Shown one piece after another: positions 15,893-24,214 of a stretch of 46,190 bases of DNA (the first letter of the stretch is position 1; every line of letters starts with the position of its first letter). The notes under the pieces were generated by a model. It was not told the DNA's origin, did no database searches, and saw only the letters and a program-made list of their open reading frames with translations. Source of the stretch: Prevotella sp. (lineage in GTDB: Bacteria > Bacteroidota > Bacteroidia > Bacteroidales > Bacteroidaceae); contig JAGCXX010000186.1 of the NCBI GenBank assembly GCA_017961115.1, forward strand, positions 1 through 46,190, written 5' to 3'. The position numbers and the translations under genes are program-made.

Positions 15893-17827
15893 TTATTCCT
15901 CTCCTTTTTCGATGACCCAGAAAGGAGCCTCTCTCAAGTTGGGGTTTTTCTCATATTCGTCGATGTAGATAGGCATCCAATAATACTGCCTCTTCCAAAC
16001 CCTTGTTTGATAGACCGTGCGCTTGAAGAATTCCTGCTGGGTGCGTCCCTGGAAGTTCATGCCCCAGTCGTCGCCGCACATTTCGGGCAGGTTCTCAGCA
16101 TCCTTCCATCTGCGGATGTCATACCATCTGTTGTTCTCGCAGCACAGTTCCACCCTGCGCTCTGCTCTGATGACTCTTCTTACATCCTCCTGCGTGTTCT
16201 GCACCTGAATGTATTCCTCGTCGGTGAGCGGCACCTGTGTGAATGTGTATTTCCTCACGCCAGCGCGCTCACGAATGCGGTTTACGTAGTCGAGTGCCGT
16301 CTGACGGGCACCGTTGTCGTTGTGGGCCTCGTTGATGGCCTCAGCATAGTCGAGGTAAGTGAAGGCGAGCCTGTAGGTGAATCCCTGACGGTCGGTGATG
16401 GAGCCAGTGAGATAGTTGTCGAGCACATTGAGTCCCTTTCTCACGAGGTAGCCATTCTGCGGTGCGTCATGGGGTGAGGAGGTCTGCACATTGTCACGTC
16501 CGCCGTTTAAGAAATTGTATTTTCTGTTTCCGACAGCCAACCATGAACCATGGAAGGATACTGCGTTGTAGAATCGCGGTTCCCTGTTGCAGTACATATT
16601 GTAAGTGCCTCTTGCCGTGACCTCGCCAGGAACGCCGGTGCCATACTCCCACGAGGTGATGCCGTCGCGTTTGTCGACAGTAGTGGAGAATCCTTCTTCC
16701 ACATAACCTGAGTTGGGGTCGTTGATGGGCAGTCCGTTTTGAGTGAAGAAAGCATCCACCAATCCCTGATATACACCAAGTCCGTTGCCACCGCCGTACT
16801 CACGCACTGATACAGTTCTCAGGAAAGTGTCACGGTAGCTGTTGCCCTTTGTGACAGGGAAAGTGATTTCATGATTGCCCTCACTCCATCTCTTGATATG
16901 TACGTTGTAAGTGGAGAGGAACGGATCGATGCCTCCATTGGGTCCTGGTTCAGTATAGAGAGCATATCCGGCATTCTCAGCCTCATCGATGCACAGTTTG
17001 CAAGCCTGCTCAGCCTTCACCCACTTCTGCGGGTCGTAGACAGAGTTGAAAATCTGCTCGTTCTTGTCGTTCACATAGTCAGTATACCATGGGTTGCCGT
17101 TGACCAGTGGCGAAGCTGCAAAGAGCAACATACGTGCCCTTACGGTTAGAGCCATGATGCGGTTGATGCGCCCATACTTGGCGGGGTCGTCGTAGACTGC
17201 GGGCAAAGCCATTGCAGCCTCAAGCATCTGCTTGTCGCAGTAGTCGACCACGTCGTCAAACTTCGACTGTCCCACCATGAGGTCGGAAAGTTCGAAATCG
17301 GTAGGTGCGATGTAGTCCGGGGTGAAAGGGATACCGCCATAATTCTCTGCCATCTGCCACCAGGCATAAGCACAGAGGAATTTGACCTCATTCTTCATGT
17401 TGTTGATTTCAGACTGTGGCAAGTCGTGGTCGGGCATTGCCTTCACCATGTTGTTGAAGATATAGCCATGCCTAATGTATCTTGGCATCATGTGCCAGAG
17501 ATTGCCTCCCCAGGTGGAGTTGATGGTCCACTGTCCGAGAATCTTGGGGATGACACCTCCCCAGTCCCATTGCTGCCATCTGGCTGATGGCGTGATGTCG
17601 TCGGCAAACACCTCGTAACCGTCGGCAGTGAGCGCCCACTTGTCGGGGTTGTGGATGATGTTGTAGACATAGCTCAGCCAGGAATACACCTTGTCGCGGT
17701 TTTCAAACACCATTTCGGTGGTAAGCTCTGTATCCGGCTCCTTGTCGAGATAGTCGGAGCAAGACTGCATGACAGGCAAAGTCAGGACAGCCGTCAGCGC
17801 AATTATATAAATCTTAATCTTTTTCAT
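15893..17827 (-). CDS. SusD/RagB-family outer-membrane lipoprotein
   Basis: 644 residues from the ATG at 17827 (MKKIKIYII). A start 40 codons further upstream is open but has no signal peptide and would reach to within 36 bases of the SusC stop. The lipobox PVMQSC places Cys at about residue 22, followed by SDYLDKEPDTELTTE, a hallmark of the SusD N-terminus. Helical TPR-like segments carry RARMLLFAASPLVNG, and the C-terminal part has the typical YLDYAEAINEAHND, DYVNRIRERAGV and RAERRVELCCENNRWYDIRRW. It forms the lid of the SusC transporter and binds the imported oligosaccharide. SusC lies 35 bp upstream in the same operon. Confidence 0.96.
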   Translation of the reverse strand: MKKIKIYIIALTAVLTLPVMQSCSDYLDKEPDTELTTEMVFENRDKVYSWLSYVYNIIHNPDKWALTADGYEVFADDITPSARWQQWDWGGVIPKILGQWTINSTWGGNLWHMMPRYIRHGYIFNNMVKAMPDHDLPQSEINNMKNEVKFLCAYAWWQMAENYGGIPFTPDYIAPTDFELSDLMVGQSKFDDVVDYCDKQMLEAAMALPAVYDDPAKYGRINRIMALTVRARMLLFAASPLVNGNPWYTDYVNDKNEQIFNSVYDPQKWVKAEQACKLCIDEAENAGYALYTEPGPNGGIDPFLSTYNVHIKRWSEGNHEITFPVTKGNSYRDTFLRTVSVREYGGGNGLGVYQGLVDAFFTQNGLPINDPNSGYVEEGFSTTVDKRDGITSWEYGTGVPGEVTARGTYNMYCNREPRFYNAVSFHGSWLAVGNRKYNFLNGGRDNVQTSSPHDAPQNGYLVRKGLNVLDNYLTGSITDRQGFTYRLAFTYLDYAEAINEAHNDNGARQTALDYVNRIRERAGVRKYTFTQVPLTDEEYIQVQNTQEDVRRVIRAERRVELCCENNRWYDIRRWKDAENLPEMCGDDWGMNFQGRTQQEFFKRTVYQTRVWKRQYYWMPIYIDEYEKNPNLREAPFWVIEKGEE

Positions 17828-17862
17828 AATTCCTAATAATCTGTATACTATATCATAAGCCG

Positions 17863-20800
17863 TTAAAAGTTCACATCCAGTCCGAACATCACAGACCTGT
17901 TCATCGGGTATCTCAATCCGTCGTTGGTTCCCAACTCCGGATCCCACAATTTGAATGAAGACAAGCAGAAGAGATTGTTGCCGCTGACGAAGACACGGCA
18001 GCTCTTGACGTATAGTTTCTCAAACCATGCTTTGGGGAAGGTGTATCCCACCTCGACAGTTTTGCACCTGAGGAAGCTCATGTCCTTTTTCCACCATGTG
18101 GAACGACGGTAGTTGTTGACATTTGGTCCGTAGCTCAGCCTTGGCCAGAAGGCGTATGGGTCTTGATTGCTGACCGTCCATCTGTCGTCGATATTATAGG
18201 AGTATGCGTTGCCCTCGGTTGTCGTGCCGCCACCAGGGAGGAAGTAAGGCTGTCCGCCAATGACACGGTACATGTCGCCCGAACCCTGGAAGAAGAAATT
18301 GAAGTCGATGTTTTTGTAACTGACCACGCCTCCGAAGCCATACACCATTCTTGGGTCCTCTGTGCCTCCGATATACCCTTCGTCTTCCTCGGTGATGACA
18401 CCATCATGATTGACGTCGACATATTTGATGTCGCCAGGATGCAAGGTCACCGCACCCACGCCCTCCTGCGAGGGGATGCCGGCTTTCAGCGTTCCGTCGG
18501 GGTTGAAGTCGGCTTCGACGAAGAGCCTTTCAGCGGTCAGTCCCCAGAGTTCGTTCATGGAGCGTCCTGTCTGCGACCTGTGAGTGCCCTTGAGCACCTC
18601 AGGCTCATCCCTCTCAATCACTTTGTTTTTAGCATAAGTGAAGTTGCCGTATGCCGAGGTGAACAGGTTCTTGTTCCATTGCTTGTGGAAATTGAGCGTT
18701 GCCTCAATACCGTGGTTGGTAACTTTGCCGAAGTTGGCCCATGGCGAGGTGACAAAACCGCTCTGAGTGGGAATGATGGTGCGCTGCATGAAGATATCCT
18801 TACGGTCCTCCTTGAAGAGGTCGAAGTTGATGTCAAGCATGTTCCACAGTCCGAGTTCAAAACCCAGGTTTTTCTTCGTGACGGTTTCCCATGTGAGATT
18901 CTCGACACCGATGTCACCCTCAGTAATACCCGAATAGCTGCGCTGGCCAGTGGTTCCCCAAGTGTAGCCTTCCTGGTCGGTATACAGTGTTCCGAGGTAG
19001 GCGAACCTTCTGCCACCGATGTTGTCGTCACCAGCCTGTCCGATACTTGCACGGAACTTGATTTTGTTGAACGTACTCTTCAGTTTTTCCATAAAGGGTT
19101 CCTCGCTGAGCAGCCATCCAATGGCGAAAGACGGGAAGAAACCGAATCGCTTGCCCTTGGCGAAGTTTTCAGAACCGTTGTAACCAAAGTTAAACTCTGC
19201 CACGTATCTGTTGTCGTATGTGCCAGAGAGACGTCCGGCGATACCTTGTTTTCTGAAATCCTGTATGTTGCCGTCATCATAAGCCTGCTGGTTGTACAGC
19301 AAAATGGCGTCGACATCAGTTTTTCCGAACCTGTTGTTATACATCACATCTGCCTCGAAATAGACATTGGTGTTGCCATACTCGCCATTGTTGTAACTGC
19401 CCATCGACTCGTCTCCGGTCTCAAACTGGCTATAGATGAGGTTGCCTTCCTCGTTGCGCCCGGTAGCTGGGAACACCGTGCCTGGATTGGCTGTACGTCC
19501 ACGTGAACTGCGGTTCCAACGGTCGAAACTGAAGAGCGCCTTCGCCTTAAGTCCTTTGGTAATCATCTTAAGGTCCTGCTCCACGCTAAAGAGCGTCTGC
19601 AGTTTGGAAGAAGTGATGAAGTCATAACCCTGCTGGGTGACGGTGCGCCAGGGGTTGGCCCTGTTGGAGATGACAGGAATCGCTCCGTCGCTGTACTGTG
19701 CAGGGTGAACGAACGGCAGGGTGCGGAAAGCCTCTCCGAAAGCCCCATCGGTATTACACCTCTGTTTTTTGAAGCGGTTCAGATATCCACCAATATTGAC
19801 CCTGAGCAAAGTGGTCTTGGTGACATCCATGTCGATATTGGTTCTCAGGTTGAACTGCTGGTTGTTGGTGGCATTGTCAAAAAGCAAACTCTTGTCCTGT
19901 TCCAGGATGCCGCCCTCCTTGAAATAAGATGCCACAATAGAGTAGCGGAGGAAGTCGGAACCGCCGCTGATATCAAGATTGCCACGTGTTGTGTAGGCAT
20001 AATCTTTTGTGATGGCATCCACCCAGTTGACATCAGGATAGAGGTCGGGGTCATATCCCGAACGGGTGCGGTCGATTTGCAGTTGGGTGAAGGGTTGGGC
20101 TATTCCATCCTGGGCGGCAAGTTCATTGAGCAACGACATATAGTCGGGCGCATTGAGAAATTCCGGCAGTTTGGTAGGCTCGTTGATGGAGTGCTCGAGG
20201 TGGAATCTCACCTGTGGCGCTCCTATCTTTCCCCTTTTCGTGGTGATGACGATGACACCATTGGCACCTCTCACACCATACATGGCTGATGCGGATGCAT
20301 CCTTCAGGATGGAGAACGACTCTATCTCAGCCACATCCACATTATTAAGGTCGCGTGCGACACCATCAATAAGAATAAGCGGGTTGTTGTTGCCAGAGAA
20401 GGTGGAGATACCGCGAATCCAGAAATTGGAGTCGTCGTATCCCGGTTCGCCCGACCTCTGGATACCGATGACACCGCTCAACTTACCTGCGAGGTTGTTG
20501 GACAGGGTACGTGTGGTACCAAATTTCAGTTCCGAGGGGTTGATGGTCTCAATAGAGCCGATGATGGATGCTTTTTTCTGGCTGCTGTAACCAGTGACCA
20601 CCACTTCGGTGAACTCATTGGCCTCTTCCTCGAGCATCACATTCAAGAGTTTTGCGCCGTTTACCTTGACCTGGGTCGTCTTGAATCCCACATATGAGAA
20701 CTCAAGCGTGGCATTGCTCTGTGCCGGCACATCAATTTTGAAAAGGCCGTCGATATCGGTAATGGCAACGTTGTCTGTCCCGACTGAGGTCACTGTCACA

Positions 20801-20988
20801 CCAATAAGCGGTTGTTTCTCCTGGTCGGTGACGAGACCCGTCACCTGACTCATTTTCACATTCTGTTGAACCTGGGCAACAGCCTTTGTCAAAAACGGCT
20901 CAGCCACCAGCAACGAGATGGTGCAGACCAAAGTCGCACCCACCGGCAGCCATGAGCGGCAAAATTTCAATAATAGTTTTTTCATCAT
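17863..20988 (-). CDS. SusC/RagA-family TonB-dependent outer-membrane transporter
   Basis: 1041 residues from the ATG at 20988 (MMKKLLLKF); an in-frame start 21 codons upstream would overlap the promoter. The signal peptide ends near KAVAQ. The carboxypeptidase-like domain (about 50-125: VTGLVTDQEKQPLIGVTV...) precedes the plug (about 130-250), with EVVVTGYSSQKK, IRGISTFSGNNNPLILIDGV and SILKDASASAMYGVRGANGVIVITTKRG, all typical of SusC. The beta-barrel fills the rest and ends in NRSVMFGLDVNF with a terminal Phe. With SusD it imports oligosaccharides using TonB energy. It is first in its operon, with a promoter at 21022-21029 and a leader of about 27 nt. No N-terminal anti-sigma-interacting (STN) extension is seen. 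Confidence 0.96.
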   Translation of the reverse strand: MMKKLLLKFCRSWLPVGATLVCTISLLVAEPFLTKAVAQVQQNVKMSQVTGLVTDQEKQPLIGVTVTSVGTDNVAITDIDGLFKIDVPAQSNATLEFSYVGFKTTQVKVNGAKLLNVMLEEEANEFTEVVVTGYSSQKKASIIGSIETINPSELKFGTTRTLSNNLAGKLSGVIGIQRSGEPGYDDSNFWIRGISTFSGNNNPLILIDGVARDLNNVDVAEIESFSILKDASASAMYGVRGANGVIVITTKRGKIGAPQVRFHLEHSINEPTKLPEFLNAPDYMSLLNELAAQDGIAQPFTQLQIDRTRSGYDPDLYPDVNWVDAITKDYAYTTRGNLDISGGSDFLRYSIVASYFKEGGILEQDKSLLFDNATNNQQFNLRTNIDMDVTKTTLLRVNIGGYLNRFKKQRCNTDGAFGEAFRTLPFVHPAQYSDGAIPVISNRANPWRTVTQQGYDFITSSKLQTLFSVEQDLKMITKGLKAKALFSFDRWNRSSRGRTANPGTVFPATGRNEEGNLIYSQFETGDESMGSYNNGEYGNTNVYFEADVMYNNRFGKTDVDAILLYNQQAYDDGNIQDFRKQGIAGRLSGTYDNRYVAEFNFGYNGSENFAKGKRFGFFPSFAIGWLLSEEPFMEKLKSTFNKIKFRASIGQAGDDNIGGRRFAYLGTLYTDQEGYTWGTTGQRSYSGITEGDIGVENLTWETVTKKNLGFELGLWNMLDINFDLFKEDRKDIFMQRTIIPTQSGFVTSPWANFGKVTNHGIEATLNFHKQWNKNLFTSAYGNFTYAKNKVIERDEPEVLKGTHRSQTGRSMNELWGLTAERLFVEADFNPDGTLKAGIPSQEGVGAVTLHPGDIKYVDVNHDGVITEEDEGYIGGTEDPRMVYGFGGVVSYKNIDFNFFFQGSGDMYRVIGGQPYFLPGGGTTTEGNAYSYNIDDRWTVSNQDPYAFWPRLSYGPNVNNYRRSTWWKKDMSFLRCKTVEVGYTFPKAWFEKLYVKSCRVFVSGNNLFCLSSFKLWDPELGTNDGLRYPMNRSVMFGLDVNF

Positions 20989-21021
20989 ATCAATTAAGTT
21001 AGTATTTCTTCGATTTTTTTG

Positions 21022-21072
21022 CAAAGTTAACCCAACCGCACGCACATACATAATTGAATGGTGTTTGTATAA
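21022..21072 (-). promoter_or_regulatory. Promoter of the SusC/D operon with proximal TTATACA element
   Basis: On the minus strand TAACTTTG (21029-21022) matches TAnnTTTG, 34 bp upstream of the SusC start. TTATACA (21072-21066) lies 36 bp further upstream, preceded by AATATTCGAC. The spacing is the same as at 11469-11519 and 27001-27051. Confidence 0.7.
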
Positions 21073-21129
21073 GTCGAATATTAAGTGTTATAACATTAAA
21101 TAACTGATTATCAGCGACAAAACAAAAAA

Positions 21130-21166
21130 GCACCCCATATTCGTGTATAACGGAAATATAGGGTGC
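21130..21166 (-). terminator. Rho-independent terminator of the GH76/GH43/glycosidase unit
   Basis: GCACCCcATATT (21130-21141) pairs with AATATaGGGTGC (21155-21166) apart from one mismatch. In the minus direction the hairpin is followed by TTTTTTGTTTTGT. It starts about 10 bp past the stop at 21176. Confidence 0.8.
21144..21160 (-). promoter_or_regulatory. Distal operator copy upstream of SusC
   Basis: On the minus strand this reads TATATTTCCGTTATACA. It starts 78 bp upstream of the proximal TTATACA and lies within the loop and one arm of the terminator at 21130-21166. Confidence 0.55.
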
Positions 21167-21175
21167 CTTTGGCAT

Positions 21176-23191
21176 TTATTGAAGGAAATCGACTGTTCGA
21201 CGTGGCGAATACAGTTCCCACAAAGATGCTATTGTCCATCCTGGAGCAAAGATATCGTTATAGAAACCCTTCCCGTTTTTGCCATAGTCCCAATGGGTGT
21301 GTTGCACCACCTCTGGATTGAATCCCGGGACACCGATGCCGCACAGCCTATTTTCTGTGGGCAGCAATTGGCAAAGCGAGGAACTGATAACATCGGAGAT
21401 ACTTTGGAATCGTTTTTCTTCTGTCACCTCAGAGAGCCACCGTACTATATGGTTTAGTTCAAACACGAAGACATCGATGTGGTTGTTTTCTACCGACACG
21501 TTGCTCCATCCTCGGCTTTTGAAACCGAGGTCGCCCAACATCTGTCCCTGTGCGAAGGGGACGTCCCACAGATAATACCATGACAGAGCGAAATAGGCTG
21601 CTTTCCGGCAAAGGTCTATGTAGTGGCTTCTCTCCTTGTTTTTTGTCACCATGGCGAGATAGTAGGTCGCCGTAACGGCACTTATCGCAGCCTCCTTATC
21701 CTCGCAGTTGGCATCAAGAGTCGATGAGAAGTAGTCGCTTTGGGATATGATGTTCTTTTCCAGATAGTCGACCGTGCGCTTGGCTGCTTTCAGGTAATCT
21801 TTGTTTTTAAAGAACTTATAACCCATCACAAGTGTTGAGGTGGCACTGGGTGTGGACCCACCCGATGCATCCACCTCGGAGAAGTTGTCACGGTATTTTC
21901 TCGGGAAGTGTCCATCCTCATCCTGCAGACGCAGCATCGCGTCGAGCAGCGTCTTCATTCTCTCTTCCCATTCCTTATGCACACGGGCGTGCCTGCGCTC
22001 ATAATTGAGGTAGTGAAGTACGGCATACACAGCCTCCGATTGCTCGCGGATGGAATGCACGATATCCTTGTCTTCGGGAATGCCTCCGGCTATGTGCATG
22101 TCCTCCTTGAAGAAGCCGTTGGCGGTGAAGCCATGTCTCAACCAGCTGTCGAAAATGTCCTGACCGATTCTCACCAAAGTGCCATCTCCTGTCATCTCCC
22201 CATACTCAAGAGCATTGAAAGCATTGAGGAGTACCCTACCGCAGAAACCCAACTGTACATGGTCGACGGGTTTGCAGTCATCACATCTTATGCTGATTCC
22301 AGAGTGGTATTTGAGCGGATACTTGTCGACATAAGCCACCCTGAAATAGTTGGAGAGTTGCTTTTTCACCTCATCGGGAGAATACAACGGTTGAAGAGGC
22401 TGCGGTTTGAGCCTGTCATAACAATAGCACCAAGTGTCGGCGACAAACTGTCCGTAGTCTGACGTGTTGCCTTCATGCAAGAACCATTTCAGTGTGATTT
22501 GCTCGTTTTTCTCCAACTTGGCAAAAGCACACACTGGAGGAGTGAGGGTAAGTTTGCGGATATATCTCTTAGGCGTTTCTACAAAGGGATATCCGAAAGT
22601 GAGTTTGGCAATGCCCTCCTCGTTGTCAAATCCTAGGAAGCCCACCGATGATTTTCCGCCCAGTATCACCTCACCTTCCTGATGGGTGAGCAGAGCGTCT
22701 GCAAGTTGCTTATCCAACATCCTCATCACAGTGAGTGTGTTGCCCGTCTTCCCGTCATACACACCCGTGAGCGGTGAGTACAACCTGTCCTCTCTGAAAT
22801 TCCAACTGACAGCGGTGTGGAAAGAGGGAGCCTCCTTAGGAGAACGCAGGTTCTTGTGGTACCAGAATCCGGGCAGATAGAAATCGCAATCGTCTGTATG
22901 GAAACCTGTGTTTGCTGATATGCTTATATTGAAATAGGTCTGCTCCTTTGCCTCAATGGTGATGCTGAGCATCTTGTCTTCTCCCACGTTCTCTGTTCTC
23001 TTGTTGATGGTCACGGGCAAGTTGTTGTCAGCCACAAGTCTCCCATCCCTTTCGGCAAGGCGATGGACGACAGCAGCATTGCCAGGCTTTTTCAGCGCGA
23101 TTTTGTAACTCAGCTCAACGGCATTTGCACTCATGGCGACCGTTGAGAGCAAAAGCCCGCATAGGCATAATCTCAGATTATTCATAATCAT
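21176..23191 (-). CDS. Putative secreted glycosidase of unassigned family (beta-sandwich plus helical barrel)
   Basis: 671 residues; signal peptide about 1-24 (ending MSANA). The N-terminal part (25-265) is beta-rich with FHTDDCDFYLPGFWYHKNLRSP. The C-terminal part (about 280-660) is helical, with repeated hairpin-like segments such as QSEAVYAVLHYLNYERR, LLDAMLRLQDEDGHFPRKY, SATSTLVMGYKFFKNKDYLKAAKRTVDYLEKN and KAAYFALSWYYLWDVPFAQG. This layout is that of six-hairpin (alpha/alpha)6 glycosidases or lyases. I do not recognise the family. Candidate active-site acids include D64-D65 in the HTDDCD loop and the acids of SIRCDDCKPVD, but this is not established. It is third in its unit, 42 bp after the GH43 lipoprotein gene and right before a terminator, so a role in the same glycan pathway is likely. 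Confidence 0.6.
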   Translation of the reverse strand: MIMNNLRLCLCGLLLSTVAMSANAVELSYKIALKKPGNAAVVHRLAERDGRLVADNNLPVTINKRTENVGEDKMLSITIEAKEQTYFNISISANTGFHTDDCDFYLPGFWYHKNLRSPKEAPSFHTAVSWNFREDRLYSPLTGVYDGKTGNTLTVMRMLDKQLADALLTHQEGEVILGGKSSVGFLGFDNEEGIAKLTFGYPFVETPKRYIRKLTLTPPVCAFAKLEKNEQITLKWFLHEGNTSDYGQFVADTWCYCYDRLKPQPLQPLYSPDEVKKQLSNYFRVAYVDKYPLKYHSGISIRCDDCKPVDHVQLGFCGRVLLNAFNALEYGEMTGDGTLVRIGQDIFDSWLRHGFTANGFFKEDMHIAGGIPEDKDIVHSIREQSEAVYAVLHYLNYERRHARVHKEWEERMKTLLDAMLRLQDEDGHFPRKYRDNFSEVDASGGSTPSATSTLVMGYKFFKNKDYLKAAKRTVDYLEKNIISQSDYFSSTLDANCEDKEAAISAVTATYYLAMVTKNKERSHYIDLCRKAAYFALSWYYLWDVPFAQGQMLGDLGFKSRGWSNVSVENNHIDVFVFELNHIVRWLSEVTEEKRFQSISDVISSSLCQLLPTENRLCGIGVPGFNPEVVQHTHWDYGKNGKGFYNDIFAPGWTIASLWELYSPRRTVDFLQ

Positions 23192-23233
23192 TGTTTCAAG
23201 TTTTGCATTTGCTCAACCTTTCAAGTTGAATAG

Positions 23234-24214
23234 TTATTTTAATTTTGTACGTTTCACTCCTTCATTGGTCATTTTCACTGGTTTGATGAATCCGTTGGAG
23301 TCGAACTCCAGACGGTCAATACACGTCATCCTCGAATTAGCGGCAGTTTCGGTAAGGGGTCTGCGGTGATATACGATATACCACTCGTCTTCTCCCCTAC
23401 CCTTGATGACCGAGTGATGACCTGCCCCAGTCGCTATTTGGGCATCCTGCTCAAGTATTTTCCCTATCCTGCGGAAAGGTCCCAATGGCGAATCGCTGAT
23501 GGCATAACTGACACAGTAGTTGGGCTGCCCCCAACCACCTTCACTCCACATGAAATAATACCTGCCGTTGCGTTTCAGCATGAAAGGACCCTCCACATAA
23601 TGCTCTGGGGTGACTTCCTTGTAGACTTCACCATCATCAAAAGGTATGATTCCGAGCAAGTCGGCAGACATTCTCACCACATTGCAGTGTCCCCATCCGC
23701 CATAATACATATAATACTCACCGTCATCATCTTTAAAGACATACTGGTCGATGGGCTGAGCGCCATTCACAATTTGCTGTATCAAGGGTTTGCCGAGCGC
23801 GTCCTTGTATGGTCCTTGGGGTTTCTTGCTCACAGCCACACCGATTCCCCCGACTTCACCTTCGTGGACATCGTTGGCGGAGAAGAAAAGATAATACATA
23901 CCGTCTTTCTCCACCAAGGCAGGTGCCCACATTGCCCTTCTAGCCCACTTCACGTTGTCGCTCGTGAGTACATGAGGATGCTTTTTCCACTTCACCAAAT
24001 CATTTGACGAGAAAGCGTCGAAGAACAGCTGTTTATCATACTCGGCCGAGAAAGTAGGAAACACCCAGCACTTGCCTTTGACCACCACAGCCTCCGGATC
24101 GGCATACCATCCCTCAAAAATGGGATTGCCACTTGTTGGAACCTGACCGTTGCAGCCTGTTCCATATATCATCATCAATGCCAGCAACAGATACTGGCGA
24201 TAATTATCAGTCAT
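23234..24214 (-). CDS. GH43 family lipoprotein (exo-acting furanosidase-like)
   Basis: 326 residues. The signal peptide ends in YGTGC (Cys21), which suggests lipidation. This is a five-bladed propeller with the GH43 acids D39 in EGWYADPEAVV, D156 in QPIDQYVFKDDDG and E208 in YVEGPFMLKRNG. The sequence GAGHHSVI.....WYIVYHRRP gives the conserved His of the metal or water site. The WYADPE form and the short length are typical of alpha-L-arabinofuranosidase or galactan-type GH43 subgroups; the exact sugar is not readable. The ATG overlaps the last 8 nt of the GH76 gene, so translation is probably coupled. A TATCTTTG match lies 5 bp upstream, inside the GH76 coding end, too close to the start to be a normal promoter. 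Confidence 0.85.
   Translation of the reverse strand: MTDNYRQYLLLALMMIYGTGCNGQVPTSGNPIFEGWYADPEAVVVKGKCWVFPTFSAEYDKQLFFDAFSSNDLVKWKKHPHVLTSDNVKWARRAMWAPALVEKDGMYYLFFSANDVHEGEVGGIGVAVSKKPQGPYKDALGKPLIQQIVNGAQPIDQYVFKDDDGEYYMYYGGWGHCNVVRMSADLLGIIPFDDGEVYKEVTPEHYVEGPFMLKRNGRYYFMWSEGGWGQPNYCVSYAISDSPLGPFRRIGKILEQDAQIATGAGHHSVIKGRGEDEWYIVYHRRPLTETAANSRMTCIDRLEFDSNGFIKPVKMTNEGVKRTKLK

Noticed and set aside
17828-17947. Longer SusD start 40 codons upstream
   Set aside because: It would put the lipoprotein signal far inside the protein; the ATG at 17827 gives a normal signal peptide and lipobox.
18163-19506. A plus-strand open frame of 447 codons opposite SusC
   Set aside because: Antisense to an unmistakable SusC gene, no domain and no promoter of its own; shadow frame.
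20989-21051. Longer SusC start 21 codons upstream
   Set aside because: It would cover the -7 box at 21022-21029, and the added residues are not part of a signal peptide.
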